Assembly: GCA_902544525.1 (NCBI GenBank)
Contig: CACCCN010000010.1
Coordinates: 1 to 43,549 of the forward strand
Length of the DNA stretch: 43,549 bases
Direction: 5' to 3'
Source of the DNA: an uncultured Pelagibacteraceae bacterium
GTDB taxonomy: Bacteria > Pseudomonadota > Alphaproteobacteria > Pelagibacterales > AG-422-B15
Shown piece by piece: positions 1 to 7,741 of the stretch. The notes beneath the pieces were generated by a model. It was given only the letters and a program-made list of their open reading frames with translations. It was not told the origin of the DNA and searched no databases. Every line of letters begins with the position of its first letter. The stretch's first letter is position 1. A program made the translations under genes and the position numbers.

Positions 1-1503
1 ATAAAATCTAACCTTTTAAGTCTATATGAAAAAAATTGTAATGACAAAAACTATGCTAATGTTACCAGTCAATCAGATATAGATATCGAAAATGCTCTAG
101 AAATTTATATAAAGAAAAAAACTGATAATTCTCTAATACCTAAAAGTGCATCCCATGCTTTATCGTATTGGGATAAATGGTTAGATAATAAAATTGGTAA
201 CTCGATCTATGAATTATTAGAAAATATAGATGACCAAGAAAGATTTGCTAAGCTAGCAAATAAATTGATATCAGACTTAAAGCTATACGATACAAATGAA
301 AATAGAGATGAGTCAGAAGATGAAAATAAAGGACAGCAGACTGAAGAGTTAGACAATCCTGATGTAGATGAAACTGAAAATCAATCATCAATGAGCGACG
401 AGGAAATGGAAAATTCAGAGGAAGAGGTTCAAACAGAAGATAGTGAGCAGCCAGTAGATGAAAATACTGATGATATGCAGGACCTAGAGGATAATGGGTC
501 AGAAAATGTAACTCCACAATATAAAGAGAGCAAATCAATCGAAACTATACTCACTGAATATAGAGTTTATTCTAATCAATTTGACGAAATTATTACCGCA
601 CAAGACTTATGTGAAGATGAGGAATTAAGTAGACTTAGAAAATATCTAGATCAGCAGCTAAAATCTTTTCAGACTATTATCTCAAGACTTGCAAATAGAT
701 TACAAAGAAAATTACTTGCTAAGCAAAATAGGAGTTGGGAATTCAATATTGAAGAGGGACTACTAGATACATCAAGATTAACAAGAGTTATTACCGATCC
801 ATTTTATTCCCTGTCTTTTAAAAAAGAAAAGGATACGGATTTTAAAGATACTGTTGTTTCTCTATTAATTGATAACTCTGGATCAATGCGAGGTAGACCT
901 ATAACAGTTGCAGCAATGAGTGCTGATATCCTTGCTCGTACTCTAGAAAAATGTGGTGTAAAAGTTGAAATACTTGGCTTTACCACAAAAGCTTGGAAAG
1001 GTGGCAAAAGCAGAGAAAGCTGGATGCATAATAATAAACCTCCATCACCTGGTAGATTAAATGACTTAAGACATATTATTTATAAAGCAGCCGATGAGCC
1101 CTGGAGAAGATCTAAAAAAAATCTAGGACTAATGATGCGAGAAGGTTTGCTTAAAGAGAATATTGATGGTGAGGCTTTATTATGGGCTCATAAACGTCTT
1201 CAAAATAGATATGAAGCAAGAAAAATATTAATGGTAATATCTGATGGAGCTCCTGTTGATGATAGCACTTTATCAGTAAATTCAGGAAACTATCTTGAAA
1301 AACATTTGCGGGGAGCGATCAACTGGATAGAAAATAAATCTGATGTACAGTTGCTTGCAGTGGGCATAGGCCATGATGTTACTAGGTACTATAAAAAGGC
1401 TGTAACTATTGTTGATGCAGAGCAATTAGCTGATGTAATGACAGAACAGTTAGTTGACTTATTTGAAGAAAATCCAAAAATAAAAAAAGAAACTTTAAAT
1501 TAA
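1..1503 (+). CDS. cobT: Cobaltochelatase subunit CobT, 5' end cut by the window
   Basis: The frame is open from base 1 to a TAA at 1501-1503, so at least 500 codons are present and the start lies outside the window. A TTG at 265 is in frame but should not be taken as the start, because the upstream codons are conserved-looking coding sequence. A central, very acidic stretch (Asp/Glu-rich, about bases 280-520) is followed by a von Willebrand A domain with the MIDAS motif DNSGSM near base 870 and the segment [10 protein letters not shown]. This layout is typical of CobT. With CobN and CobS, CobT inserts cobalt into hydrogenobyrinate diamide in the aerobic B12 pathway. CobS/CobT-like pairs also exist in genomes without full B12 synthesis, so the gene alone does not prove prototrophy. 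The stop is one base from the convergent rpmB stop. Confidence 0.93.
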   Translation: MKSNLLSLYEKNCNDKNYANVTSQSDIDIENALEIYIKKKTDNSLIPKSASHALSYWDKWLDNKIGNSIYELLENIDDQERFAKLANKLISDLKLYDTNENRDESEDENKGQQTEELDNPDVDETENQSSMSDEEMENSEEEVQTEDSEQPVDENTDDMQDLEDNGSENVTPQYKESKSIETILTEYRVYSNQFDEIITAQDLCEDEELSRLRKYLDQQLKSFQTIISRLANRLQRKLLAKQNRSWEFNIEEGLLDTSRLTRVITDPFYSLSFKKEKDTDFKDTVVSLLIDNSGSMRGRPITVAAMSADILARTLEKCGVKVEILGFTTKAWKGGKSRESWMHNNKPPSPGRLNDLRHIIYKAADEPWRRSKKNLGLMMREGLLKENIDGEALLWAHKRLQNRYEARKILMVISDGAPVDDSTLSVNSGNYLEKHLRGAINWIENKSDVQLLAVGIGHDVTRYYKKAVTIVDAEQLADVMTEQLVDLFEENPKIKKETLN

Positions 1504-1504
1504 A

Positions 1505-1792
1505 TTATTGTTGAGCAGATTTTTTAACGAGACTTTTCTTAATAGTCTTTGCTTTTGAAGATAATTTATTACTTTTAACTTTTAACAAATAATCATCAAT
1601 ACTTCCATACTTAGCTACAGTTCTTATTGATGAGGCAGCTACTGATAGCCTTACATTTTTATTAAGAATATCACTTTTAAATGTGACTGATTGAATATTT
1701 GGAATAAATTTACGTTTAGTTTTATTGTTAGCTTTACTAACATTATGTCCAAACTGAACTTTTTTTCCTGTTAAATCACATGCTCTAGTCAT
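1505..1792 (-). CDS. rpmB: 50S ribosomal protein L28
   Basis: This 95-residue basic protein starts MTRACDLTGKK, the usual L28 N-terminus, and carries the internal segment NIQSVTF and a lysine-rich C-terminus. L28 is a large-subunit protein of the bacterial ribosome. The start is fixed by similarity at the N-terminus; no Shine-Dalgarno sequence precedes it. A near-consensus promoter (TTGACA, 17 bp, TAATAC) ends only 9 bases before the start codon, so the mRNA is probably leaderless or nearly so. The gene is transcribed alone, with meaB ending 41 bp upstream on the same strand and cobT converging downstream. Confidence 0.95.
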   Translation of the reverse strand: MTRACDLTGKKVQFGHNVSKANNKTKRKFIPNIQSVTFKSDILNKNVRLSVAASSIRTVAKYGSIDDYLLKVKSNKLSSKAKTIKKSLVKKSAQQ

Positions 1793-1801
1793 TGTGAATG
1801 T

Positions 1802-1830
1802 GTATTAATCATTCAAATCAAGTATGTCAA
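1802..1830 (-). promoter_or_regulatory. rpmB promoter with dyad around the -10
   Basis: On the minus strand TTGACA (1825-1830) is followed after exactly 17 bp by TAATAC (1802-1807). Transcription would start about 1794-1796, two to four bases before the ATG at 1792. A dyad, TGAATG (1795-1800) and CATTCA (1810-1815), flanks the -10 symmetrically. The promoter call is strong by consensus; a regulatory role for the dyad is inference. Confidence 0.7.
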
Positions 1831-1833
1831 TAG

Positions 1834-2808
1834 CTACTTATTTTTATCTAAAAAAGTGTCAATGATTGCTTGAGATGCAGTATAAAATCCAGTATCTCCG
1901 CTAATAATTTTTGTTACTTCATTTGCAATTTTCTTTGATATCTCTCTATCTTTATCAAGTTTTAATAATATTTTATTTCGTACCTCTTCTTCTAACCAAT
2001 AGGAAAGTTGATTTTTTCTTCTATTTTGAAACTCACTACTGTTTTTATTGGTCTCAGTAATCTGATTGTATGCATCTAGTACTAAATCCATACCCTTATT
2101 TTCTACTGAGGAAACTAAAACAACTTGCGTATCTAATGTATTACTCTCTTTGTTATAAAAGCTTAGCGCCGACTTATAATCTGAAGCGGTTTTTGAAGCT
2201 TGCGCTGCTAAATCTCCATCATTTTTATTAACTATGAAAAGGTCTGCATACTCAGTAATTCCCTTCTTAATACCCTGTAATTCATCACCAGATCCAGGGC
2301 CAACTATTAATGTAAAAATATCAACAAGATTGGCAGCTGTAATTTCTGACTGCCCCACGCCAACTGTCTCAATAAATATGTAGTCGTAGCCAGCGGCATC
2401 TAAGATGATTGCGGCTTCTCTTGTTCCTACGGCAATTCCACCTAACGATCCTCTAGATGGAGTTGATCTAATAAAAGTATTATCATTCTTTGAAATCTCA
2501 CTCATTCTAGTTTTATCACCAAGAATGGAGCCCCCTGTAAAGTTTGATGATGGGTCGATAGCTAAAACTCCTAATTTAAAATTTTTATTTACTAAAAATG
2601 TTCCAAAGGACTCTATAAAGGTAGATTTCCCCACACCAGGAGGTCCTGAAAATCCTACTCTAATAGCGTGTCCAGGAGATTTGATTAGTTGAGATATTAG
2701 CTCGTGACTTTGCTGAATGTCTTCTTCCCTCGATGATTCGACTAAAGTAATAGCTTTTGCGATTGCAGCCCTTTCTCCAGCAACAATTCTGTCTTTTAGC
2801 TCTTTCAT
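1834..2808 (-). CDS. meaB: MeaB/ArgK family G-protein chaperone of methylmalonyl-CoA mutase
   Basis: The 324-residue product carries the P-loop GPPGVGKST at residues 55-63, the switch segment IFIETVGVGQSE and the NKND guanine-recognition motif, all typical of MeaB (PF03308). MeaB loads adenosylcobalamin onto B12-dependent acyl-CoA mutases and protects them from inactivation, using GTP. The gene lies 10 bp downstream of the methylmalonyl-CoA mutase gene on the same strand, so the two are almost certainly cotranscribed. It may also serve the ethylmalonyl-CoA mutase at 20.3-22.3 kb. Length is normal for the family. Confidence 0.95.
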   Translation of the reverse strand: MKELKDRIVAGERAAIAKAITLVESSREEDIQQSHELISQLIKSPGHAIRVGFSGPPGVGKSTFIESFGTFLVNKNFKLGVLAIDPSSNFTGGSILGDKTRMSEISKNDNTFIRSTPSRGSLGGIAVGTREAAIILDAAGYDYIFIETVGVGQSEITAANLVDIFTLIVGPGSGDELQGIKKGITEYADLFIVNKNDGDLAAQASKTASDYKSALSFYNKESNTLDTQVVLVSSVENKGMDLVLDAYNQITETNKNSSEFQNRRKNQLSYWLEEEVRNKILLKLDKDREISKKIANEVTKIISGDTGFYTASQAIIDTFLDKNK

Positions 2809-2818
2809 AATATAGTTC

Positions 2819-4966
2819 TTATTTTTTAGATATTAATTCAATTACTTTTTCCGCAGAATCTAAAATACTTGTTCCAGGACCAAAAATTGCCGAAACTTCG
2901 TTATCGTATAAAAACTGATAGTCTTGCTCAGGAATAACTCCTCCGACAAATACAATTATTTTATTACTTTTATCAAGAGCTTTAAGTTGTTTCATTAATT
3001 CTGGAACAAGAGTTTTATGGCCTGCAGCAAGAGTTGAGACACCAATAGCATGAACATCATTTTCTATTGCATCTTTTGCTACATCTTTAGGTGATTGGAA
3101 TAAAGGACCCATATCGATGTCAAAACCTAAATCAGCAAATGACGTTGCAACAATTTTTGCTCCTCGATCATGTCCATCTTGTCCCATTTTAACAATTAAA
3201 ACTCTTGGTCTTCTTCCATTTTCTTTTTCAAAATTATTTATTTTATTTTGAATAGCCATAAATTTATCGTCTTTCTCAAAAAATTTACCATAAACTCCTG
3301 AGACACCTAAGTTAGTTGCATAGTGTCTGCCAAATGCATCTTCTAAAGCCTTTGATACTTCCCCAACGGTTCCCCTGGCTCTTATTGCTTCAACACATAG
3401 CTCTAATAAATTTCCTTTTTTATTTTTTGCAGCTTCAGTAATAATACTTAATTTTTCTCTAAGTAAATCATTATTTCTCTTCTCTTTTAGAATAGTTATT
3501 TTTTTTATTTGATCTTCTCTTACTTTCTCATTGTCTATAACCAATACGTCAATTTTAGGTTCCTTTGGATTTTTGAACTTGTTTACACCTACCACTATTC
3601 TCTTGCCGCTATCAATTTTAGCCTGTTTTTTAGTAGCAGATTCTTCAATACTAAGTTTTGGCATTCCAGCAGCAACAGCTTTGGTCATGCCACCCATTTC
3701 TTCTACTTCTTCGATAATTTTCCATGCTGCAGAGCACATATCCTCTGTTAATTTTTCAACAAAATATGAGCCTGCTAATGGATCAACTGTATTAGTTACT
3801 CCAGTTTCATTCTGAAGTATTAATTGTGTATTCCTAGCAATTCTTGAAGAAAATTCGGTCGGAAGCGCAATTGCTTCATCAAATGAATTAGTATGAAGGC
3901 TTTGCGTTCCACCCAAAATAGCTGACAGTGCTTCATAAGATGTTCTTACAATATTGTTATAAGGGTCTTTTTCAGTTAAAGATACTCCTGAAGTTTGACA
4001 ATGCGTTCTCAGGGTTAAAGATTTTTCATCTTTTGCCCCAAAATCTTGCATTATTCTTGCCCAAAGTGTTCTTGCTGCTCTTAATTTTGCAATCTCCATA
4101 AAAAAATCTGTACCTATTGCAAAAAAGAATGAAAGTCTTGGAGCAAAATCATCAACAGCCAATCCTTTTGACATAGCAGCTCTTACGTATTCCATTCCAT
4201 CTGCAAGTGTAAAGGCGAGCTCTTGAACATTGTTTGCACCAGCTTCCTGCATATGGTAACCAGAAATAGAAATTGAATTAAATTTGGGCATTTCATTGGC
4301 TGTATATTCTATTATATCCGCAACAATTCTCATTGAGGGTTCAGGAGGATATATATAAGTGTTTCGAACCATGAATTCTTTTAAAATATCATTTTGAATT
4401 GTTCCTGATAAAACTTTTTTATCTAAACCTTGTTCTTCTCCTGCAACTATAAAAGCTGCCAATACTGGTAACACAGCTCCATTCATAGTCATTGAAACTG
4501 ACATTTTTTCTAGTGGAATTCCATCGAATAAAATTTTCATATCTTCAACACTATCAATCGCCACTCCTGCCTTTCCAACGTCACCCATAACAATTTCATC
4601 GTCTGAGTCATAGCCTCTATGAGTTGGTAAATCAAAAGCAACTGAAAGTCCCATCTGTCCTGCTTCTAGATTTTTTCTATAAAATTTATTTGACTCTTCT
4701 GCTGTAGAAAAACCAGCGTACTGTCGTATGGTCCACGGTCTATTTGTATACATTGATGCCTTAGGACCACGTGTGTATGGCCATTCGCCAGGCAATGAAT
4801 TAACATCATTAAATTCGTAATTTAATAAATCTTCACTGGTATACAATGGATTAATGCTAATACCTTCGTCTGTTTCATAAGAAAATTCGTTAGAAGCCTC
4901 TATTTTTACTTCTTTTACAAATTTCTTTTCCCAATCATTTAATCTATTATTTTTGTCTTTTTTCAT
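2819..4966 (-). CDS. scpA: Methylmalonyl-CoA mutase, large (catalytic) subunit
   Basis: The 715-residue protein has the N-terminal mutase barrel ([21 protein letters not shown] near residue 65, [12 protein letters not shown], and the substrate-domain segment [12 protein letters not shown]) and a C-terminal cobalamin-binding domain with GQDGHDRG, whose His is about residue 599 and ligates cobalt. The family interconverts (R)-methylmalonyl-CoA and succinyl-CoA. The length fits the self-sufficient alpha-type chain, and no small mutA-type subunit gene is adjacent. It is followed by meaB. In this organism it probably takes the methylmalonyl-CoA produced from propionyl-CoA and from the ethylmalonyl-CoA pathway into the TCA cycle. 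The symbols mcmA, mutB, bhbA and scpA are all used for this family. Confidence 0.96.
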   Translation of the reverse strand: MKKDKNNRLNDWEKKFVKEVKIEASNEFSYETDEGISINPLYTSEDLLNYEFNDVNSLPGEWPYTRGPKASMYTNRPWTIRQYAGFSTAEESNKFYRKNLEAGQMGLSVAFDLPTHRGYDSDDEIVMGDVGKAGVAIDSVEDMKILFDGIPLEKMSVSMTMNGAVLPVLAAFIVAGEEQGLDKKVLSGTIQNDILKEFMVRNTYIYPPEPSMRIVADIIEYTANEMPKFNSISISGYHMQEAGANNVQELAFTLADGMEYVRAAMSKGLAVDDFAPRLSFFFAIGTDFFMEIAKLRAARTLWARIMQDFGAKDEKSLTLRTHCQTSGVSLTEKDPYNNIVRTSYEALSAILGGTQSLHTNSFDEAIALPTEFSSRIARNTQLILQNETGVTNTVDPLAGSYFVEKLTEDMCSAAWKIIEEVEEMGGMTKAVAAGMPKLSIEESATKKQAKIDSGKRIVVGVNKFKNPKEPKIDVLVIDNEKVREDQIKKITILKEKRNNDLLREKLSIITEAAKNKKGNLLELCVEAIRARGTVGEVSKALEDAFGRHYATNLGVSGVYGKFFEKDDKFMAIQNKINNFEKENGRRPRVLIVKMGQDGHDRGAKIVATSFADLGFDIDMGPLFQSPKDVAKDAIENDVHAIGVSTLAAGHKTLVPELMKQLKALDKSNKIIVFVGGVIPEQDYQFLYDNEVSAIFGPGTSILDSAEKVIELISKK

Positions 4967-5150
4967 TTTTTAATCTTTATATGAAATATTGATAAATTGT
5001 TATATATAGTCTAATGAATGTATTGTGTATTAGAATATTTAAGGAACATACAATGTTAATGATTCGATCATCATTTCTACCCGATTTGTTCTAATCTCAA
5101 TGCTATATATAGTAATACATAATATCACCTATACAACTTAATAGAGCTTA
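4967..5150 (+). promoter_or_regulatory. Divergent intergenic region between mutase and TerB-like gene
   Basis: This 184-bp gap must hold promoters for both directions. The segment TGCTATATA (5101-5109) resembles an extended -10 for the TerB-like gene, though no good -35 sits 17 bp upstream. A matching TATATATA run at about 5000-5008 could be the -10 for the mutase operon on the other strand. A dyad TCTAAT (5010-5015) / ATTAGA (5029-5034) lies beside it. A 13-codon ORF with AAGGAA ahead of it (5053-5094) is also present; I do not call it as a gene. Confidence 0.4.
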
Positions 5151-5600
5151 ATGTTTGATAAACTAAAGACTTTTTTTGATGATAAAACGGATATTTCCGA
5201 GATCAACTTTACTCCAGAACAGATTGCAACTGTTGCTCTACTAATCTCAACTGCCAAATATGATGGAGCTTTTGATGAAGTTGAGAGAGATGAGATTATG
5301 ACTTTGATCAAAAACTATTTTTCTTTATCCTCAGATGATAGTAACAAGCTTTTTAAAGCAGCTGAAATTATTGAAGATGAAGCAAATGATTTACAGCAAT
5401 TTACAAGAACTTTAAATTTAATTTTAAATGATGAGGAAAAGCTTAAAATTATCGAATTGATTTGGAAAATAGTTATGGCAGATGGTATTGTTGATAGCTA
5501 CGAGGAAAATTTAGTAAGGCGTTTAAGTGGTCTTTTATATTTACAGGATAAAGACATAGGAAATATAAAAAATAAGATGACCAATGACATACATAGTTAA
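5151..5600 (+). CDS. TerB-like (tellurite resistance TerB superfamily) protein
   Basis: This 149-residue, mostly helical acidic protein contains two TerB-type hallmark segments: [20 protein letters not shown] (about residues 29-48) and [20 protein letters not shown] (about 102-122), both of the form helix, hydrophobic, A-x-x-D-G, acidic. No signal peptide or membrane segment is visible. The family's biochemical role is uncertain despite its tellurite name, so none is assigned. Its last 17 bases overlap the start of fdxA, which implies translational coupling with the ferredoxin, and carD follows in the same direction. Confidence 0.82.
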   Translation: MFDKLKTFFDDKTDISEINFTPEQIATVALLISTAKYDGAFDEVERDEIMTLIKNYFSLSSDDSNKLFKAAEIIEDEANDLQQFTRTLNLILNDEEKLKIIELIWKIVMADGIVDSYEENLVRRLSGLLYLQDKDIGNIKNKMTNDIHS

Positions 5601-5910
5601 CGATAAATGTATTAAATGCAAACATACTGATTGTGTTGATGTTTGTCCCGTAGATTGTTTTTATGAGGGTAAAAATATGCTCGTAATAAATCCAGATGAG
5701 TGTATAGATTGTGGTGTTTGTGAGCCAGAATGTCCCGTTGACGCAATACTGTCCGATACAGAAGACGGTACTGCTGAATGGGTTGACATAAATGAAAAAT
5801 ATTCAAAATTGTGGCCTAATATTAATGAAAAGAAAGACCCATTGCCAGAAGCAGAAAAATATGAAAGTGAAAAAAATAAATTCAATAAGTATTTCTCAGA
5901 AAATACATAA
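5584..5910 (+). CDS. fdxA: 7Fe ferredoxin FdxA
   Basis: The 108-residue product starts [13 protein letters not shown] and has cysteines at 9, 12, 17, 21 and then 40, 43, 46, 50. By comparison with the Azotobacter-type 7Fe ferredoxins, C9/C17/C50 would hold a [3Fe-4S] cluster and C21/C40/C43/C46 a [4Fe-4S] cluster. It is a small cytoplasmic electron carrier whose partner is not evident here. The start overlaps the TerB-like gene by 17 bp. The fdxA-carD adjacency is a common alphaproteobacterial arrangement. Confidence 0.95.
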   Translation: MTYIVNDKCIKCKHTDCVDVCPVDCFYEGKNMLVINPDECIDCGVCEPECPVDAILSDTEDGTAEWVDINEKYSKLWPNINEKKDPLPEAEKYESEKNKFNKYFSENT

Positions 5911-5924
5911 TAATCGAGGTGAGA

Positions 5925-6764
5925 ATGACTAAAAAAAAGACAAAACAAAATATATCTAAAAAGAAAGTAGCTAAGAAAAAAGTTGTTAAAAAGAAGGTAG
6001 CTAAGAAAAAAGTTGCTAAAAAGAAAGTAGCTAAGAAAAAAGTTGCTAAAAAGAAAGTAGCTAAGAAAAAAGTTTCAAAAAAGGTAGTAGAAAAGAAAAA
6101 AGAAGTAATTGATAAACCAGTTAAGAAAAAGAGGATTGTTTCTTTGCCAGGCATTCAACACAAGAGAGCTCATTTGAATCCAAGTCATTGGCAAGCAAAG
6201 AAAACAAAAAAAGTATTAGAAATTAAAGATATCAAAGAGAAGAAGGTTAAAAAGATTTTTAACACAAAAGATTATGTTGTGTACCCTACTCATGGTGTTG
6301 GACAAGTAATAGATATTGAAAAAAGAGAAGTAGTTGGTCAAAAACTTGAGATGTATGTTATAGAGTTTCCAAATATGGATATGCTTGTAAGAGTGCCAGT
6401 TGATAAAACTAAACTTAATAATTTAAGAAAAGTATCAAGACCTGGGAAAATACAAACCATATTTAAAATTCTAACAGAGAAGGCTAAAATTAAACGTACG
6501 ATGTGGAGTCGTAGGGCACAGGAGTACGATCAAAAAATTAATTCAGGTGAAATTGAGCAAATAGCTGAAGTTGTCAGAGATTTAAATAGAGCAGATAGTC
6601 AAGCAGAGCAATCTTACAGTGAAAGACAATTATTTGAGCTGGCATATGGACGGCTTCTAAGAGAGGTTATTGTAAGTTTAAAAATTACTGATGAGGCTGG
6701 AAAGAAAAAAGTTGATAAACTTCTAGGTAGAGACAAAATAGAAAATGCGCCCTTAGCTATTTAA
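5925..6764 (+). CDS. carD: CarD-family RNA polymerase-binding regulator with lysine-repeat N-terminal tail
   Basis: A CarD/CdnL/TRCF-type RNAP-interacting domain begins near residue 112 (KDYVVYPTHGVGQV, then a helical C-terminus ending near 279). CarD proteins bind the RNA polymerase beta subunit and stabilise open promoter complexes. The odd part is the N-terminus. Residues 1-68 are nearly all Lys, Val and Ala in AKKKV repeats, encoded by four 30-bp repeats, followed by a linker containing the segment GIQHKRAHLNPSHW. Alphaproteobacterial CarD proteins usually run to about 170-190 residues, so this tail adds roughly 100. I chose the ATG at 5925 (GAGG five bases upstream) over the GTG at 5919. 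A terminator hairpin overlaps the stop codon. Confidence 0.92.
   Translation: MTKKKTKQNISKKKVAKKKVVKKKVAKKKVAKKKVAKKKVAKKKVAKKKVSKKVVEKKKEVIDKPVKKKRIVSLPGIQHKRAHLNPSHWQAKKTKKVLEIKDIKEKKVKKIFNTKDYVVYPTHGVGQVIDIEKREVVGQKLEMYVIEFPNMDMLVRVPVDKTKLNNLRKVSRPGKIQTIFKILTEKAKIKRTMWSRRAQEYDQKINSGEIEQIAEVVRDLNRADSQAEQSYSERQLFELAYGRLLREVIVSLKITDEAGKKKVDKLLGRDKIENAPLAI
5961..6080 (+). repeat. Four tandem 30-bp repeats inside carD
   Basis: Units of 30 bp begin at 5961, 5991, 6021 and 6051, each opening AAGAAAGTAGCTAAGAAAAA or a near match; the last half-unit has diverged. They encode the AKKKV pentapeptide pairs of the CarD tail. Copies 3 and 4 are identical over most of their length, suggesting recent expansion or slippage-prone DNA. 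Confidence 0.9.
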
Positions 6765-6782
6765 CTAAGAGCGCACTTTTTT
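6747..6782 (+). terminator. Intrinsic terminator of carD, probably bidirectional
   Basis: GCGCCCTTAG (6747-6756) pairs with CTAAGAGCGC (6765-6774) with one mismatch and an 8-base loop, followed by ACTTTTTT. The stem overlaps the carD stop codon. Read on the minus strand, the same stem is followed by ATTTTCTATTTT, so it may also stop transcripts of the convergent H1-like gene. Confidence 0.8.
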
Positions 6783-6803
6783 AAAAAGCTTATAAGTAGC
6801 TAC

Positions 6804-7073
6804 TTATCTTCTTCTTTTTTTAGCTGCTTTTTTCTTTTTCTTAGGAGCGGCTTTTCTTTTCTTAGGAGCTGCTTTTTTCTTTTTGGCTGCTTTTTTCTTT
6901 TTCTTAGGAGCTGCCTTTTTCTTCTTAGCTGCTTTTTTCTTCTTCTTAGGAGCTGCTTTTTTCTTTTTAGCTACTTTTTTCTTCTTCTTAGGAGCAGCTT
7001 TTCTTTTCTTAGGAGCTGCCTTTTTCTTAGCTTTTTTCTTTGCTGCTGCAAAGAGTATTTTTAGGTCTTCCAT
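6804..7073 (-). CDS. Histone H1-like lysine/alanine/proline-rich protein
   Basis: After the start MEDLKILFAAAKKK the remaining residues of this 89-residue protein are only Lys, Ala, Pro, Val and Arg, in repeats such as KKKAAPKKK and AAKKKK. This composition matches the C-terminal tails of eukaryotic H1 and the bacterial H1-like nucleoid proteins (Hc1/AlgP-type tails). It probably coats or condenses DNA, or binds nucleic acid non-specifically; no folded domain is visible. Its start is supported by an unusually strong ribosome site, GGGGGGAG, about 8 bases upstream. It converges on carD, whose N-terminus is built from similar lysine repeats. Alternative view: low-complexity composition makes homology statements weak. 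Confidence 0.8.
   Translation of the reverse strand: MEDLKILFAAAKKKAKKKAAPKKRKAAPKKKKKVAKKKKAAPKKKKKAAKKKKAAPKKKKKAAKKKKAAPKKRKAAPKKKKKAAKKRRR
6811..7045 (-). repeat. Internal low-complexity repeats of the H1-like gene
   Basis: The coding strand is a chain of purine-rich modules, GCAGCTCCTAAGAAGAAG alternating with AAAGCAGCTAAGAAG-like units, encoding AAPKKK and AAKKKK. The modules are imperfect, so copy number may vary between strains. Confidence 0.75.
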
Positions 7074-7110
7074 ACTAATCTCCCCCCGTAATGGGTTTAG
7101 TTAGAGGTTA

Positions 7111-7135
7111 AAAAAATGAATCACAAAAGTGATTC
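7111..7135 (-). terminator. Hairpin plus T-run ahead of the H1-like gene
   Basis: On the minus strand GAATCAC, a TTTT loop and GTGATTC are followed by ATTTTTTT. The perfect 7-bp stem and T-run look like an intrinsic terminator about 37 bases before the H1-like start codon. It could end transcripts from csaA (265 bp upstream on the same strand) or act in the H1-like leader as an attenuator. Confidence 0.5.
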
Positions 7136-7150
7136 GTATTAATTACAATG

Positions 7151-7176
7151 ATTAAACATTTTAAAAAAAGTGTCAA
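7151..7176 (-). promoter_or_regulatory. Possible promoter of the H1-like gene
   Basis: A perfect TTGACA (7171-7176) on the minus strand is followed by TG then TTTAAT (7151-7156), but the spacer is only 14 bp. If used, transcription would start near 7144, just before the hairpin at 7111-7135. Confidence 0.3.
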
Positions 7177-7399
7177 TTTTTCAATAACTTCTAAATTTAA
7201 TTGAATTTAAAATTATTAATTGAGTCTTACATTGGTTTAGAAAATTTAGTTAAACACCTAGTTTTATTAGTTTTTTTCTTAATAAAAAAAAATTATTATT
7301 GACTATAATTAAATAGGAGAAAAAAATTAAATAAAAAAAAATTTTTTTTGTAAAAAAAAATTCACCGCACAACTATTTTCGAATCATTTTAAAAATAAT

Positions 7400-7741
7400 T
7401 TATGCAATGGGAAGTCCATTCTCAAAATTATTATCAGCACTAATAAGAAGTATTTCGTTTTTTTTACTAACTGCACCAAGTACTAGAACTTCAGATTTGA
7501 CACCAGCAATTCTTTTTGTTTCGAAGTTAATTACAGCTACTATTTGTTTATTTAATAAATCCTTAATTGAATAATTAGTTATTTGAGCTGAACTAGTTTT
7601 AATTCCAATAGTTGGACCAAAATCAATTTTAAGAATATACGCTGGCTTATGTGCTTTTGCATTAATCTCAGCATTTATGATTGTTCCAGTAACCATTTTA
7701 ACTTTTTCAAAATCAACGTAGTTAATATTTTCTTTATTCAT
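7400..7741 (-). CDS. csaA: CsaA-type tRNA-binding-domain protein
   Basis: The 113-residue protein is a single OB-fold of the EMAP/tRNA-binding type. It has the family segments VDFEKVKMVTGTI, AHKPAYILKIDFG, the KTSSAQIT signature and VINFETKRIAGVKSEVLVLG. CsaA is described as an export-related chaperone in Bacillus and is structurally like the C-terminal domain of methionyl-tRNA synthetase. The exact role here is open. The start overlaps the last 8 bases of the photolyase gene, implying one transcript and translational coupling. Confidence 0.9.
   Translation of the reverse strand: MNKENINYVDFEKVKMVTGTIINAEINAKAHKPAYILKIDFGPTIGIKTSSAQITNYSIKDLLNKQIVAVINFETKRIAGVKSEVLVLGAVSKKNEILLISADNNFENGLPIA

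Larger units (their letters stand above)
7074..7399. other. 326-bp AT-rich intergenic region
   Basis: No gene is seen here. The part next to the H1-like gene holds that gene's ribosome site, a 7-bp hairpin with a T-run (7111-7135, minus strand) and a TTGACA (7171-7176, minus strand). Bases 7241-7375 are almost pure A/T with long homopolymer runs (A9, T8). AGGAG at 7316-7320 leads to no open frame, and I see no tRNA or other structured RNA. Confidence 0.6.

Noticed and set aside
265-267. TTG as start of cobT
   Set aside because: The frame is open to base 1 and encodes plausible CobT sequence upstream, so the gene is cut by the window edge.
248-538. Minus-strand ORF inside cobT
   Set aside because: It mirrors the acidic linker of cobT, has no family resemblance and no promoter.
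5961-6080. Regular 30-bp repeats resembling a CRISPR array
   Set aside because: The units are contiguous with no spacers and stay in frame within carD.
5882-6154. Antisense ORF rich in Phe/Leu/Ala repeats across carD
   Set aside because: It is the reverse complement of lysine codons (AAA/AAG) and has no ribosome site; a shadow of the carD repeats. The same holds for the plus-strand ORF at 6883-7104 opposite the H1-like gene.
7316-7340. AGGAG in the 7.1-7.4 kb gap as a gene start
   Set aside because: No open frame of any useful length follows.
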